64,000 bases of DNA from Collinsella sp. MSK.8.10. GTDB lineage: Bacteria > Actinomycetota > Coriobacteriia > Coriobacteriales > Coriobacteriaceae. This document shows positions 39,622 through 48,545 of the stretch, one piece after another. The stretch's first letter is position 1. The number at the start of each line of letters is the position of its first letter. Under the pieces are notes generated by a model. The model did not search any database and was not told where the DNA came from. It saw only the letters and a list, made by a program, of their open reading frames with translations. Position numbers and translations under genes: made by a program. The stretch covers positions 76,287-140,286 of the forward strand of contig NZ_JAHPYF010000007.1 in assembly GCF_019041915.1 (NCBI RefSeq), in the 5' to 3' direction.

Positions 39622-40368
39622 ATGCTTGCGGAAGATAGGCTCAATGCGATCGTGTCGATGGTGCAGCAGGCCGGCTCGGTTACCGTGCCGGAACTTGCCG
39701 AGGCCCTGGGCGTGACACCGTCCACCATTCGCCGTGACTTGCAAACGCTCGACCGCGCGCACCGTATCGCCAAGGTGCACGGAGGTGCGACGAGTCTGGA
39801 GCGCGCGCACGTGACGCGCGACTTGACGATCAGCGAACGCAGTGATCTCCATAACGATGACAAGGAGCGCATCTGTGCTCGTGCCGCGGCCCTGGTGGAG
39901 CCCGATAGCTTTGTGTATATCGATTCGGGCTCAACGACCCTCAAGCTCATCGAGCATCTTCCGCGTCTCGACGGCGTCACCTATGTGACCGATTCCGTGC
40001 TCCATGCTCAGCACCTTGCTTTGCGCGGCATGCGTACCGTGGTGCTGGGCGGCGAGCTCAAACCCGAGACCGAGGCGCTCGTTGGCCCCGATGCCTTGGC
40101 AACCCTGGACCGCTATAACTTCAACTGCGGCTTTTGGGGATCCAACGGCATCGCGGCCGAGCAAGGTCTCACCACACCGGATATCGAGGAAGCACAGGTC
40201 AAGCGTATCTCGATGCGCCATACCGCCAAACGCTTCGTAATCTCGGACGCCAGTAAATTTGGCATGGTGGCGCCCGTCAAGTTCGCGGACTTCCGCGACG
40301 CAACGATTATTACCGCAGGCGATGTCCCCGCCAAGTACCGGGCAATGGACAACGTCATCACGGTCTAA
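39622..40368 (+). CDS. DeoR/GlpR family transcriptional regulator
   Basis: 248 residues. The N-terminal winged helix has VTVPELAEALGVTPSTIRRDLQTLD and the following HGGATS hinge, both diagnostic of DeoR. The C-terminal sensor domain has YIDSGSTTLKLIEHLP, which binds phosphosugars in relatives. It follows the oxidoreductase by three bases and likely controls it, possibly through the GCGCATAGCC repeats upstream. The effector is unknown. Confidence 0.9.
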   Translation: MLAEDRLNAIVSMVQQAGSVTVPELAEALGVTPSTIRRDLQTLDRAHRIAKVHGGATSLERAHVTRDLTISERSDLHNDDKERICARAAALVEPDSFVYIDSGSTTLKLIEHLPRLDGVTYVTDSVLHAQHLALRGMRTVVLGGELKPETEALVGPDALATLDRYNFNCGFWGSNGIAAEQGLTTPDIEEAQVKRISMRHTAKRFVISDASKFGMVAPVKFADFRDATIITAGDVPAKYRAMDNVITV

Positions 40369-40390
40369 CAGCAGGGGACGGGCTAAGGCC

Positions 40391-40430
40391 AAAACCACCG
40401 CAAAGGGGCGGGAACCTTTGTGGTGGTTTT
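40391..40430 (+). terminator. Terminator after the DeoR gene
   Basis: AAAACCACCGCAAAGG pairs with CCTTTGTGGTGGTTTT. A and T tracts on both sides let it work in either direction. Confidence 0.8.
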
Positions 40431-40445
40431 GACGTTTGCCCAGAT

Positions 40446-40487
40446 AAAACCTGCCAAAATAAACCTGTCCCTTTTCGGCAGGTTTTA
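40446..40487 (-). terminator. Terminator of the minus-strand pseudouridine synthase operon
   Basis: AAAACCTGCC and GGCAGGTTTT arms around a 21-base loop, just after the stop of the minus-strand gene. Confidence 0.65.
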
Positions 40488-41144
40488 GGGCTCCCAGGGG
40501 CAGGGGGCTTCGATGTGGATGTGCTCACCGGTTACGGGATGCGTAAAGGACACGCTGTGGGCATGGAGCATCAGGCCGCAGGGGCGCGGCGTTCCGTACA
40601 GGTCGTCGCCAACCAGGGGATGACGCTCGCTCGCCAGGTGCACACGGATTTGGTGTTTGCGGCCGGTGAGCAGCTCGACATCGATATACGAGCGTGTGGG
40701 CAGGCCACGACGGCTCTTAAGACGCTTGAGCACCTTCACGCGCGTCTGAGACGGCTTGCCGCTGGCGCCAACGCGCATCTTGCGGCTATCGTGACGGTCG
40801 CGGGCGATGGGCTTGTCGATGAGCTTTTCGTCCCAGTCGATCTTGCCCTCGGCGAGCGCGAGGTAGTGCTTTTCGAAAGCGTGGTCGATGACCATCTGGT
40901 CAAAGGCAGGTTGCGTCTGCTTGTCGAGCGAGAACAGCACCACGCCGGTGGTGTCACGGTCCAGACGGTTGAGCGGCTGCATGTCGGTCGCGGCAAAGCC
41001 GTCGCCCATCGCCAGCAGCAGGTCGCTGGCGTAGTCGGTGAGCGTGCGCTCGCCGGTGCCGTCGCCGTGGACGATCATGCCGGCGGGCTTGTCGATGGCC
41101 ATGAGCCAGGCGTCGCAGTAGAGGACTTGAGGTTCTTCGTTCAC
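40485..41144 (-). CDS. RluA family pseudouridine synthase
   Basis: 219 residues. It isomerises uridine to pseudouridine in rRNA or tRNA. The catalytic Asp lies in LNRLDRDTTGVVLFS (most RluA have HRLD, here Asn replaces His), preceded by KPAGMIVHGDG. GRKHQIRVHLA and the C-terminal LHAHSVSFTHPVTGE also match. There is no S4 domain. The start is GTG at 41144 with GAAAGG seven bases upstream. It lies 15 bp after the U32 protein gene on the same strand, so both are one operon. The RNA target is unknown. Confidence 0.9.
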   Translation of the reverse strand: MNEEPQVLYCDAWLMAIDKPAGMIVHGDGTGERTLTDYASDLLLAMGDGFAATDMQPLNRLDRDTTGVVLFSLDKQTQPAFDQMVIDHAFEKHYLALAEGKIDWDEKLIDKPIARDRHDSRKMRVGASGKPSQTRVKVLKRLKSRRGLPTRSYIDVELLTGRKHQIRVHLASERHPLVGDDLYGTPRPCGLMLHAHSVSFTHPVTGEHIHIEAPCPWEP

Positions 41145-41159
41145 GTGTAAGCCTTTCGG

Positions 41160-43652
41160 TTAGCTGATTCCCACAAACATGCAGCCCGAGGTCGCCCCGC
41201 GCAGACGGGCGGCGGGCTTGCGGCCGGCCTGCGCGGCCTCGACGGCACGACGGACGCGGGCGACGGCACGGCCCACCTCATCCGTCTCGAGCAGCGTTCC
41301 GTCCACCATGAGACGACGCACGCCGGCATCGAGCAGCTGAGGAACCTGCGGCGTGAGGTCGATGGGGTAAGCATCGTACAGGCGAGAGCGGCCGTGGATG
41401 TCGGTACGCACCGGCATGACCTTTCCGTCGATATTCTTGAGCGAGAGCTTGCGGACACGCAGGCGGCAGTTGGCGCAATCGTGGATGCAGCCGTTGGCAA
41501 CCTGCAGAATGCAATGCTCGCTTGTCATGACGCGCGGCCGGCCAAAGACGGTGATGCCCAGAGTCGCGGGCGCGGCGGCGCCGAGCGAGACAATCTCGTC
41601 GAGTGTGATCTCGGGCGAGAGCCAAAACGCACCGGCTCCGCGCTCGGCAAGCGCCTCCATGCAGGGCGTGTTGTGCACCGGCAGGCAAGAGCGAATCTCG
41701 GCCGTGGCGCCAACCTGGGCGGCCAGGGCAAGCTCAGAGATGTTGCCAATAGCGACCGTGGCGCCGGCAACAACCCACGGGTCGACGCGCTCGTGGTCAA
41801 CGGCACGGCAGACCTCGTCGAGCACGGGCACGATGCCCTGCTCAAACGCATCGGCGGGGGAGAGCTCGGCCGCATCGAGCGCGTCGGTGGTCATGTAGAT
41901 GCGCGTTGCACCCTCCGCTCGCGCTGCCTCGGCGGCCTCGAGCGAGGTGACGGTGGCGCAGATCTGCGGCTCGTCGCGGTAGTGCTCGGGCATGGGCCGC
42001 GTACATTTGTCGAGCACCGGCAGCTCGAGCGTGCGGGCACGCTCGTCATACGGTGCCAGAATGGCCTCCTCCAGCGCCTTGCAGGCGGCGGCGCGCACCT
42101 TGTGCACAGCGGAGAAGCCCATGCCGCAGCCCTTATCGAGCGCCACATCAAAGCTCGCGGACTCAAAGGGCGAGGACCCCATGCGGCCCACATGCTCTAC
42201 CAGATCGGACGCCTCGACCGCGCGGGTCTTGGCGGCCTCGACGGTAAAGCCCGTGGCCGTGGCCGTAAGCGAAGGGGCGTCGCAGCAAGTAAGCGTGACG
42301 GCAAACGGTTCGCCCAAACGCGCCACAACGGTTACATCAACGGCGCGGCGGCGCAGCACATCGCGCTTGAGCGCGGCGCCGGCAGCGTCAATGGCGCGCT
42401 GGCTTCGAATCACGCGCACGCGGCAGCCCTCGGGCATGCTGCGAGGCACGCGGCACTCGATGATGTCACCGGCGGCGGCATCATCGGCGGCAATGGTGGT
42501 CAGGAACTGGTCAAACTCGTTATCGTGGCGAAGCTCCAGCAGGTCGCCCTTGCCCACGGGCTCAAACAACTCAATGCGGGCGATGGCGGCGCGCCGACGG
42601 CGGTCGTCGGGCTTGAGGCCGCGCACATCGCGGTTGGCCGGGCGGCTGCCCAGCACCGTGCCCACGATCTGGCCGCGGTTGTTGGAGCGCTCGTAGCTCA
42701 TCATCTCGTCACCCGAGGTACCGTCTTGGTAGGCGTGCGTAAAGTCGCGGTTAAAGCAGCGCTTGAGCTGTCGCTGGCGGGCTGCATCCTCATCCTTGGA
42801 GGTCGAAACATCGGCCAGCATGTCATCAATCTGATGACGATACACGTCGACGATGGAGTACACGTAATCGGGGGCCTTCATGCGGCCCTCGAGCTTGAGC
42901 GATGCGGCGCCGGCGTCATACAGACGGCGAACAAGCTGCGAAGTGTTGGTGTCGCGCGGGCATAGCGCACGCTCGCGACCGGCAGGGGAGAGCGAGCGGC
43001 CGTTCTCGTCGATCAGCTCGTAGGGCAGGCGGCAGGGCTGGGCGCACATGCCGCGGTTGGCCGAGCGGCCCGCCATGGCAAAGCTCGAGAGCAGGCACAG
43101 GCCCGAGTAACAAAAGCAGATGGCACCGTGGCTAAAGACCTCGAGGTCCACATCGGGTGCGGCGTCGTGGATGGCGACGATCTCGTCAATGGAGAGCTCG
43201 CGCGACAAGGTCACTCGGTCGGCGCCCTGCTCACGGCACCAAAGGGTTCCGCGGTCGTCGTGGATGTTTGCTTGGGTTGAGATGTGCGTCTCGATGCCGG
43301 GCATGGTGCGCTTGACTTCAAAGAACAGACCCCAGTCCTGGATAATGAAGGCGTCGGCGCCCAGCGTTGAGCAGCGATAGATGAGTTGCAGCGCATCGTC
43401 CATCTCGGACTGCTTGATGACGATGTTGACCGTGACGTAGACGCGCGACCCGGCTAGATGTGCGGCGCGGCAGGCTTGCTCAAAGGTCTCGTCGGTAAAG
43501 TTGGTGGCCTTGCGGCGGGCGTTGAAGCTGCCCATGCCGCAGTAGATGGCGTCTGCCCCGGCGGCGAGTGCGGCGGCAAAGGGCTCGGGTCCTCCGGCGG
43601 GCGCTAAAAGCTCGGGTCTGCGGTTGGTGGTTCGACTGGCGGTTGCGGTCAT
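41160..43652 (-). CDS. U32 family peptidase (collagenase-like / rRNA hydroxylation type)
   Basis: 830 residues. The N-terminal U32 TIM-barrel starts ELLAPAGGPEPFAAALAAGADAIYCG, with FSHGAICFCYSGLCLLSS and GMCAQPCRLPYE as the characteristic Cys motifs, known to bind an iron-sulfur cluster in RlhA. A DUF3656-like middle part follows. A second barrel-like section near the end carries a further CIHDCANCRLR motif. In E. coli the relative RlhA hydroxylates 23S rRNA. The paired RluA gene fits an RNA-modification role better than protease activity, though this is an inference. Confidence 0.88.
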   Translation of the reverse strand: MTATASRTTNRRPELLAPAGGPEPFAAALAAGADAIYCGMGSFNARRKATNFTDETFEQACRAAHLAGSRVYVTVNIVIKQSEMDDALQLIYRCSTLGADAFIIQDWGLFFEVKRTMPGIETHISTQANIHDDRGTLWCREQGADRVTLSRELSIDEIVAIHDAAPDVDLEVFSHGAICFCYSGLCLLSSFAMAGRSANRGMCAQPCRLPYELIDENGRSLSPAGRERALCPRDTNTSQLVRRLYDAGAASLKLEGRMKAPDYVYSIVDVYRHQIDDMLADVSTSKDEDAARQRQLKRCFNRDFTHAYQDGTSGDEMMSYERSNNRGQIVGTVLGSRPANRDVRGLKPDDRRRRAAIARIELFEPVGKGDLLELRHDNEFDQFLTTIAADDAAAGDIIECRVPRSMPEGCRVRVIRSQRAIDAAGAALKRDVLRRRAVDVTVVARLGEPFAVTLTCCDAPSLTATATGFTVEAAKTRAVEASDLVEHVGRMGSSPFESASFDVALDKGCGMGFSAVHKVRAAACKALEEAILAPYDERARTLELPVLDKCTRPMPEHYRDEPQICATVTSLEAAEAARAEGATRIYMTTDALDAAELSPADAFEQGIVPVLDEVCRAVDHERVDPWVVAGATVAIGNISELALAAQVGATAEIRSCLPVHNTPCMEALAERGAGAFWLSPEITLDEIVSLGAAAPATLGITVFGRPRVMTSEHCILQVANGCIHDCANCRLRVRKLSLKNIDGKVMPVRTDIHGRSRLYDAYPIDLTPQVPQLLDAGVRRLMVDGTLLETDEVGRAVARVRRAVEAAQAGRKPAARLRGATSGCMFVGIS

Positions 43653-43834
43653 ATCCTGCCTTTCAAAATGCTCAGATACTCAAAAGTATAGTGGCGTCGC
43701 TGCGGTGGGCGACGCCCGCAGCCTAAGCAGGACAAAGTCTTCAGCAGCTTGGACTGGCTGCTCCACATGAGAACCGTTCAGCGGTTCGGGGAAACCGTTG
43801 GGCGATAAAATATTCTCGCAACGTGATAATAATC

Positions 43835-43863
43835 TTGCATCGCGCGGAAACCTTGAGTACTAT
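43835..43863 (+). promoter_or_regulatory. Promoter of ridA
   Basis: TTGCAT (43835-43840), 17-bp spacer, TACTAT (43858-43863), about 90 bp before ridA. A GAACCG...CGGTTC hairpin (43771-43787) lies further upstream. Confidence 0.5.
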
Positions 43864-43952
43864 CCCAATCAAGCGCGGTGTTCAGACCGAACTGTGCCTC
43901 CCGGTGTGAACACCGCGCTCACGCTCTCTCAATTGATCGTAAGGAGAAAAAC

Positions 43953-44330
43953 ATGAGCAAGACCGTCGTGTCTTCCGATAACGCACCCGCAGCCATCGGC
44001 CCGTATTCCCCCGGTATCCAGGCCGGCAACATGGTGTTCCTGTCCGGCCAGCTGGGCATCGATCCCGCGACTGGCAAGATGCCCGAGGGCGTCGAGGCCC
44101 AGGCCAAGCAGTCCCTCGCCAACGTTGAGGCCCTGGTGACCGCTGCCGGCGCTACCTTTGCCGATGTCGTCAAGACCACGGTCTACCTGGCCGACATCGC
44201 CGACTTCGCTGCCGTGAACGAGATCTACGCTTCCAAGTTCGAGGCTCCGTTCCCCGCGCGCAGCGCTTTCCAGGTTGCCGCTCTTCCGGCCGGCGGTCTG
44301 GTCGAGATCGAGGTCGTCGCCGCTCTCTAA
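43953..44330 (+). CDS. ridA: RidA family reactive-intermediate deaminase
   Basis: 125 residues. Hydrolyses reactive enamines and imines released by PLP enzymes. Motifs are AIGPYSPGIQAGNMVFLSGQLG and the substrate-carboxylate Arg in FPARSAFQVAALP, then VEIEVVA. The ATG at 43953 follows AAGGAG. It lies beside a purine-use cluster, where RidA-like proteins are often found, but may simply be housekeeping. It has its own promoter and terminator. Confidence 0.93.
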   Translation: MSKTVVSSDNAPAAIGPYSPGIQAGNMVFLSGQLGIDPATGKMPEGVEAQAKQSLANVEALVTAAGATFADVVKTTVYLADIADFAAVNEIYASKFEAPFPARSAFQVAALPAGGLVEIEVVAAL

Positions 44331-44360
44331 GGCGTTGGCCACAACTAAACATGACATGCA

Positions 44361-44398
44361 AAAAGACCCTGCAGCGCGTGCGAGCTGCAGGGTCTTTT
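44361..44398. terminator. Bidirectional terminator between ridA and the YheO-type regulator gene
   Basis: AAAAGACCCTGCAGC pairs with GCTGCAGGGTCTTTT. The two genes converge on it. Confidence 0.88.
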
Positions 44399-44442
44399 AT
44401 CAAGTGACGGATCGCTTGTGGAGCCGCGCTCCATTTTGCCCG

Positions 44443-45099
44443 TTAGCCTTCCTTGCGGACTTTTTGCAGGTAGCGGTAGACGCTGGGCTCCGAGATGCCC
44501 AGCGCGGTGGCGGCGCAGGACACGGCGCCCTTGAGCATGAACACCCCGTTGCCGTTGAGGTGGCGAATGACGTCCACGCGGTCGCTCTGACCAAGCGACG
44601 CCACATCCAGCCCGCGCGCGCTCAGCAACTCGGCAATGCTGCGGTCGATGAGCTCCTGTGTAGACTCCGAAAGACTTTCGACCTCGATAGACGCGGGCTC
44701 CGCCTGCCTTGGCACAGCGTCGAAGCAGGCCATGAGCTGCTGAGCCATGGCGTTGATGGAGCGTACCGTGGAAAGATCGGTGTTGACGCAGAGCATGCCG
44801 ACGATCTCGTTATCCTCGCGGATAAAGTACGTCGCTGACTCCAACGTCTTGCCGCCGGCACCGCGCCCCTCGTAGCCCGTAATAAACGGCAGGTCGCGAT
44901 ACTTGGCGTCGTGCATGATCTTGAGTGCCAGATCGGTGGCGGGACCGCCGACCTTGCGGCCGCTCACGATGCCGTTGCGAATATCAACGATGGCGTGGTC
45001 GGGATCCGAGAAATCGTGCAGCACGATTTCGCTGTTTTTGCCGAGTACCTGCTCCAGAAAATCGACCATCGGCAAAAAGCGACGTACGGTCTCGTTCAC
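44443..45099 (-). CDS. YheO/DauR-like transcriptional regulator
   Basis: About 218 residues. An N-terminal PAS-like YheO domain (LPMVDFLEQVLGKNSEIVLHDF, residues about 10-120) is followed by a C-terminal helix-turn-helix (VSCAATALGISEPSVYRYLQKVRK). GTG 45099 has AAAGGAG seven bases upstream and fits the family start. An ATG 17 codons earlier lacks a ribosome site. It is divergent from the purine permease across a 350-bp gap, so it likely controls that cluster. The ligand is unknown. DauR regulates D-arginine use in Pseudomonas. Confidence 0.88.
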   Translation of the reverse strand: MNETVRRFLPMVDFLEQVLGKNSEIVLHDFSDPDHAIVDIRNGIVSGRKVGGPATDLALKIMHDAKYRDLPFITGYEGRGAGGKTLESATYFIREDNEIVGMLCVNTDLSTVRSINAMAQQLMACFDAVPRQAEPASIEVESLSESTQELIDRSIAELLSARGLDVASLGQSDRVDVIRHLNGNGVFMLKGAVSCAATALGISEPSVYRYLQKVRKEG

Positions 45100-45335
45100 G
45101 GGCAACTCCTTTGGGTGAAATCGGAAATGTTCATAACAATTTTTTCTCATGGTAACACGGTGTCTATTGATTCACATATTCGCAGGTACATTGCGTAATA
45201 CGGACGAGCGGTAGGAATTTGGCGGTAAACGGTCGACCAAAAGAAAAGTTAGATGCTATTTTGACAGGACACTTTCCTGACCTGCGGAAATGCATTGTCT
45301 CAGCTCAAGAATAGTCTGATAACAAAAAATTATTA

Positions 45336-45364
45336 TTGAGAATGAGAAAAATCTTTAATACGAT
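45336..45364 (+). promoter_or_regulatory. Promoter of the purine permease gene
   Basis: TTGAGA (45336-45341), 17-bp spacer, TACGAT (45359-45364). It lies 88 bp before the ATG in an AT-rich region. The rest of 45100-45335 holds no gene but must contain the divergent regulator promoter. Confidence 0.5.
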
Positions 45365-45451
45365 ATGCAACGAAGGCACAACCTCACCCCCGCACTGCGT
45401 CACAATAGAGCGCTAGATGCGAAAACAACTACTTCGAGGATTGGTGGTCAA

Positions 45452-46846
45452 ATGGCCCAGGAGACGGTTACGAACGGCACTGAAGCCCTGTTCACTCGCG
45501 AAGGCATGCCGCCCGTTACGGAAATGATTCCGTGTGCCCTTCAGCATGTGCTGGCATCGTTTGCCGGCATCATTACCCCGGCGGTCATCATGGCCGGCGT
45601 CTACGGCTTTAATAGCCAGCAGAGCACCGACATCATTCAGGTTGCGCTCATTCTTTCGGCAATCGACACGGCCCTTCAAGCCTTCGCTCCCTTCCGTCGC
45701 ATCGGCGGCGGCCTGCCCATCGTCATGGGCGTTTCGTTCGCGTTCCTGCCGGCCCTGCAGGCCATGGGTGCCTCGGGCTTTAGCTTTGGTGCGCTGCTGG
45801 GCGGCGAGATTGTCGGCGGTGCCGTCGCGGTCCTCTTTGGTCTGGCCTACAGCAAGATTAAGTGGCTGTTCCCGCCCGTCGTGACCGGTACGGTCATCTT
45901 CTCCATCGGCGTTTCGCTGTATCCCACGGCCGTCAAGTATATGGCCGGCGGTATGGGTACGCCGCTGTGGGGCACCCCGCAGGCCTGGTGCGTCGCTCTT
46001 ATCACCTTCGCCGTGGTCTTTGCGCTCGCCAACTTTGGCAAGGGCACGCTCAAGCTGGGATCCGTGTTCTTTGGCATGATCGTTGGCATGATTGTCTCCA
46101 TCCCCTTTGGCATGATCGACTTCTCCAGCGTCGCCACCGCTCAGGTCTTCGCCCTTCCCAAGCTCATGCCCTACGCACTCGAGTTTGATCCCGAGGTCTG
46201 CATTACCCTCGCCGTCGTGTTCCCCATGGTCGCCATCCAGGTTATCGGCGACGTCTCCGCTGCCTGCCTGGGCTCCATCGACCGTATGCCCACCGAGCGC
46301 GAGCTTTCCGGCGCTATCGTGTCCCAGGGCCTCACCTCTATGGTCGGCGGCCTGCTGGGCGGTCTTCCCACCAGCGCCCTTGGCCAGAACGTGGGCATCA
46401 TCTGCTCCAACAAGGTCGTCAACAAGTGGGTCTTTGTGATCATCGCGGCCGTCTTTGCCATCGCCGGTCTGTTCCCGCAGCTCTCTGCCGTCCTTTCCGC
46501 TATCCCGCAGCCCGTCATCGGCGGCGCGACCGTCGGCGTCTTTGGCACCATCACCATGAACGGCGTGCGCATGTTCACCCGCGAGGGCCTCACGCAGCGC
46601 ACTACCACCATCGTCGGTACCTCCGTCGTCTTTGGCCTGGGTATCTGGATGGCCAGCGGTTGCCTTGCCGGCGAGGGTATGCCCACCTGGGTTTCCACCG
46701 TCATCGGCTCCAATGCCGTAACCCCCACCGCCATCATGGCCATTGTCCTTAACCTGATCCTTCCGCAGACGCCGGTCGTGGCCCAGCACATCGATGCTGC
46801 CAAGGACGCTGCCGTGGATCTGGTCTTGCCCGAGAGCAAGAAGTAA
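45452..46846 (+). CDS. NCS2 family purine (xanthine/uric acid) permease
   Basis: 464 residues with about 12-14 membrane segments. The nucleobase-transporter signature is seen as SALGQNVGIICSNKVV (family pattern Q-N-x-G). FRRIGGGLPIVMGVSFAF is also typical. It probably imports xanthine or uric acid by proton symport, as judged from the XdhD/SsnA/YgfK genes downstream. Upstream in-frame ATG at 45365 overlaps the predicted promoter. ATG 45452 (MAQETVTNGTEALF) fits better although its ribosome site is weak. Confidence 0.88.
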   Translation: MAQETVTNGTEALFTREGMPPVTEMIPCALQHVLASFAGIITPAVIMAGVYGFNSQQSTDIIQVALILSAIDTALQAFAPFRRIGGGLPIVMGVSFAFLPALQAMGASGFSFGALLGGEIVGGAVAVLFGLAYSKIKWLFPPVVTGTVIFSIGVSLYPTAVKYMAGGMGTPLWGTPQAWCVALITFAVVFALANFGKGTLKLGSVFFGMIVGMIVSIPFGMIDFSSVATAQVFALPKLMPYALEFDPEVCITLAVVFPMVAIQVIGDVSAACLGSIDRMPTERELSGAIVSQGLTSMVGGLLGGLPTSALGQNVGIICSNKVVNKWVFVIIAAVFAIAGLFPQLSAVLSAIPQPVIGGATVGVFGTITMNGVRMFTREGLTQRTTTIVGTSVVFGLGIWMASGCLAGEGMPTWVSTVIGSNAVTPTAIMAIVLNLILPQTPVVAQHIDAAKDAAVDLVLPESKK

Positions 46847-46864
46847 CCAATTCGGTGCTATTCG

Positions 46865-46894
46865 TCGGCGGACGCATCGCCTCGTCCGCCGACG
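46865..46894. other. Perfect hairpin after the permease gene
   Basis: GTCGGCGGACG and CGTCCGCCGAC pair around a short loop with no T run. Two smaller hairpins follow before ssnA (GCGGC/GCCGC near 46900 and TCAGAGG/CCTCTGA at 46999-47024). They may reduce read-through or stabilise transcript ends. Confidence 0.5.
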
Positions 46895-47041
46895 TCATGC
46901 GGCGCCAAGCCGCACTTCAAAGGGTTTGTCCCTTTGGTGAAGCGTTGACGGGAGAGGGCCCGTTTCCGGTGTAGGCCGGCGCTTCGCACTCCGCCATGTC
47001 AGAGGTGTCAAACCCCGCCTCTGATGTCGAAGGGAGCATCC

Positions 47042-48397
47042 ATGCTTCTGGTCGCTAACGGTTCCGTCTTTACCCGCAACGCTCAGACCCCGTTTATTCC
47101 AAACGGTGCGGTCGCCATTGACGGAGATACGATCGTCGAAGTGGGCCCCGAGTGCGAGCTCAAGGCCAAGTACCCGGATGCCGAGTACGTCGACGCCCAG
47201 GGCAACCTCATCATGCCCGGACTCATCAACTGCCACACCCACATCTATTCGGGTCTAGCCCGCGGCCTTGCCATCAAGGGCTGCAACCCCACCAACTTCC
47301 TGGAGAATCTTGAGCAGCAGTGGTGGAAGATCGACGACAACCTGACGCTCGACGGCACCAAGGCCAGCGCCTATGCCACGATCTTGGACTCCATCCGCGA
47401 CGGCGTCACCACGATCTTCGATCACCATGCGAGCTTCTGTGAGATCCCGGGTAGCCTCTTTACCATTAAGGACGCAGCTCAGGAGCTGGGCATGCGTTCG
47501 TGCCTGTGCTACGAGGTCTCCGATCGCCGCGGCCAGGAAAAATGCGACCAGGCCATTGCCGAGAACGCCGAATTTGCCCAGTGGGCCGCCAAGGAGCGTC
47601 GCGATAACGACAACCATATGATCGCCGCCATGTTTGGCGGACATGCCACCTTTACGCTTTCGGACGAGACCATGGATAAGATGGCCGAGGCCAACAACGG
47701 CCTGACCGGCTTCCACATCCATGTGTGCGAGGGCATGAACGACGTGTGGGATTCCCGCCTCAACCGCGGCGGCATCAGCCCCGTCGAGCGCCTGCTGCAG
47801 CACAACCTGCTGGGTCCCGACACCATGCTGGGCCACTGCATCCACGTGACGCCTGCCGAGATGGATATCGTCAAGGAGTCCGGCACCTGGCTCGTCAACA
47901 ACCCCGAATCCAATATGGGCAACGCCGTGGGCTGCGCCCCCGTGCTCGAGTTCTTCCGCCGCGGCATCCCCGTGTGCATGGGCACCGATGCCTACACCCA
48001 CGATATGCTCGAGAGCCTCAAGGTCTTCCTGATCATTCAGCGTCACAACGCCGCTATGCCCAACGTGGGCTGGTGCGAGGCAATGACGATGCTGTTCGAG
48101 AACAACGCCAAGATGGCCAGCAAGTACTTCGATCGCAAACTCGGTGTGCTCGAGGCCGGCGCTGCCGCCGACGTCATCGTCATGGACTACAAGCCCTTTA
48201 CGCCGCTGAGCGAGGAGAATATCGACGGCCACATGCTCTTTGGCATGATGGGCAAAAACTGCCGCACCACCATCATCAACGGCCGCATCCTGTACAAGGA
48301 TCGCGAGTTCGTTGGCATTGATGAGGAAAAGATCAACGCGTGGACCATGGCTGAGTCCAAGAAGCTCTGGAGCACGCTCAACGATCGCACCTACTAA
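47042..48397 (+). CDS. ssnA: Putative aminohydrolase SsnA
   Basis: About 451 residues. Amidohydrolase-superfamily metal sites are seen as NCHTHIYSGLARG (HxH), the His in GFHIHVCEG, LGHCIHVTPAE and the Asp in MGTDAYTHDM. It is related to guanine deaminase and chlorohydrolases. In E. coli, ssnA lies with ygfK, ygfM and xdhD, and the same gene set is part of known anaerobic purine-use clusters of gut bacteria. It probably acts on an intermediate of purine breakdown. ATG 47042 has AAGGGAG upstream. Confidence 0.9.
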   Translation: MLLVANGSVFTRNAQTPFIPNGAVAIDGDTIVEVGPECELKAKYPDAEYVDAQGNLIMPGLINCHTHIYSGLARGLAIKGCNPTNFLENLEQQWWKIDDNLTLDGTKASAYATILDSIRDGVTTIFDHHASFCEIPGSLFTIKDAAQELGMRSCLCYEVSDRRGQEKCDQAIAENAEFAQWAAKERRDNDNHMIAAMFGGHATFTLSDETMDKMAEANNGLTGFHIHVCEGMNDVWDSRLNRGGISPVERLLQHNLLGPDTMLGHCIHVTPAEMDIVKESGTWLVNNPESNMGNAVGCAPVLEFFRRGIPVCMGTDAYTHDMLESLKVFLIIQRHNAAMPNVGWCEAMTMLFENNAKMASKYFDRKLGVLEAGAAADVIVMDYKPFTPLSEENIDGHMLFGMMGKNCRTTIINGRILYKDREFVGIDEEKINAWTMAESKKLWSTLNDRTY

Positions 48398-48545
48398 TTT
48401 CAAGTAGATTCACGCGCGTCGGATGTTTCGCCGCATTCGACGCGCGTATAGGCGGCCTCCGCGGGGTCGCCGGCGCCGTGCTAGCGCTACACCGTATTTG
48501 CGCCCGCCGCGCGGTCTCGCCGGGCGTTACAGAGAGGAGCTCATT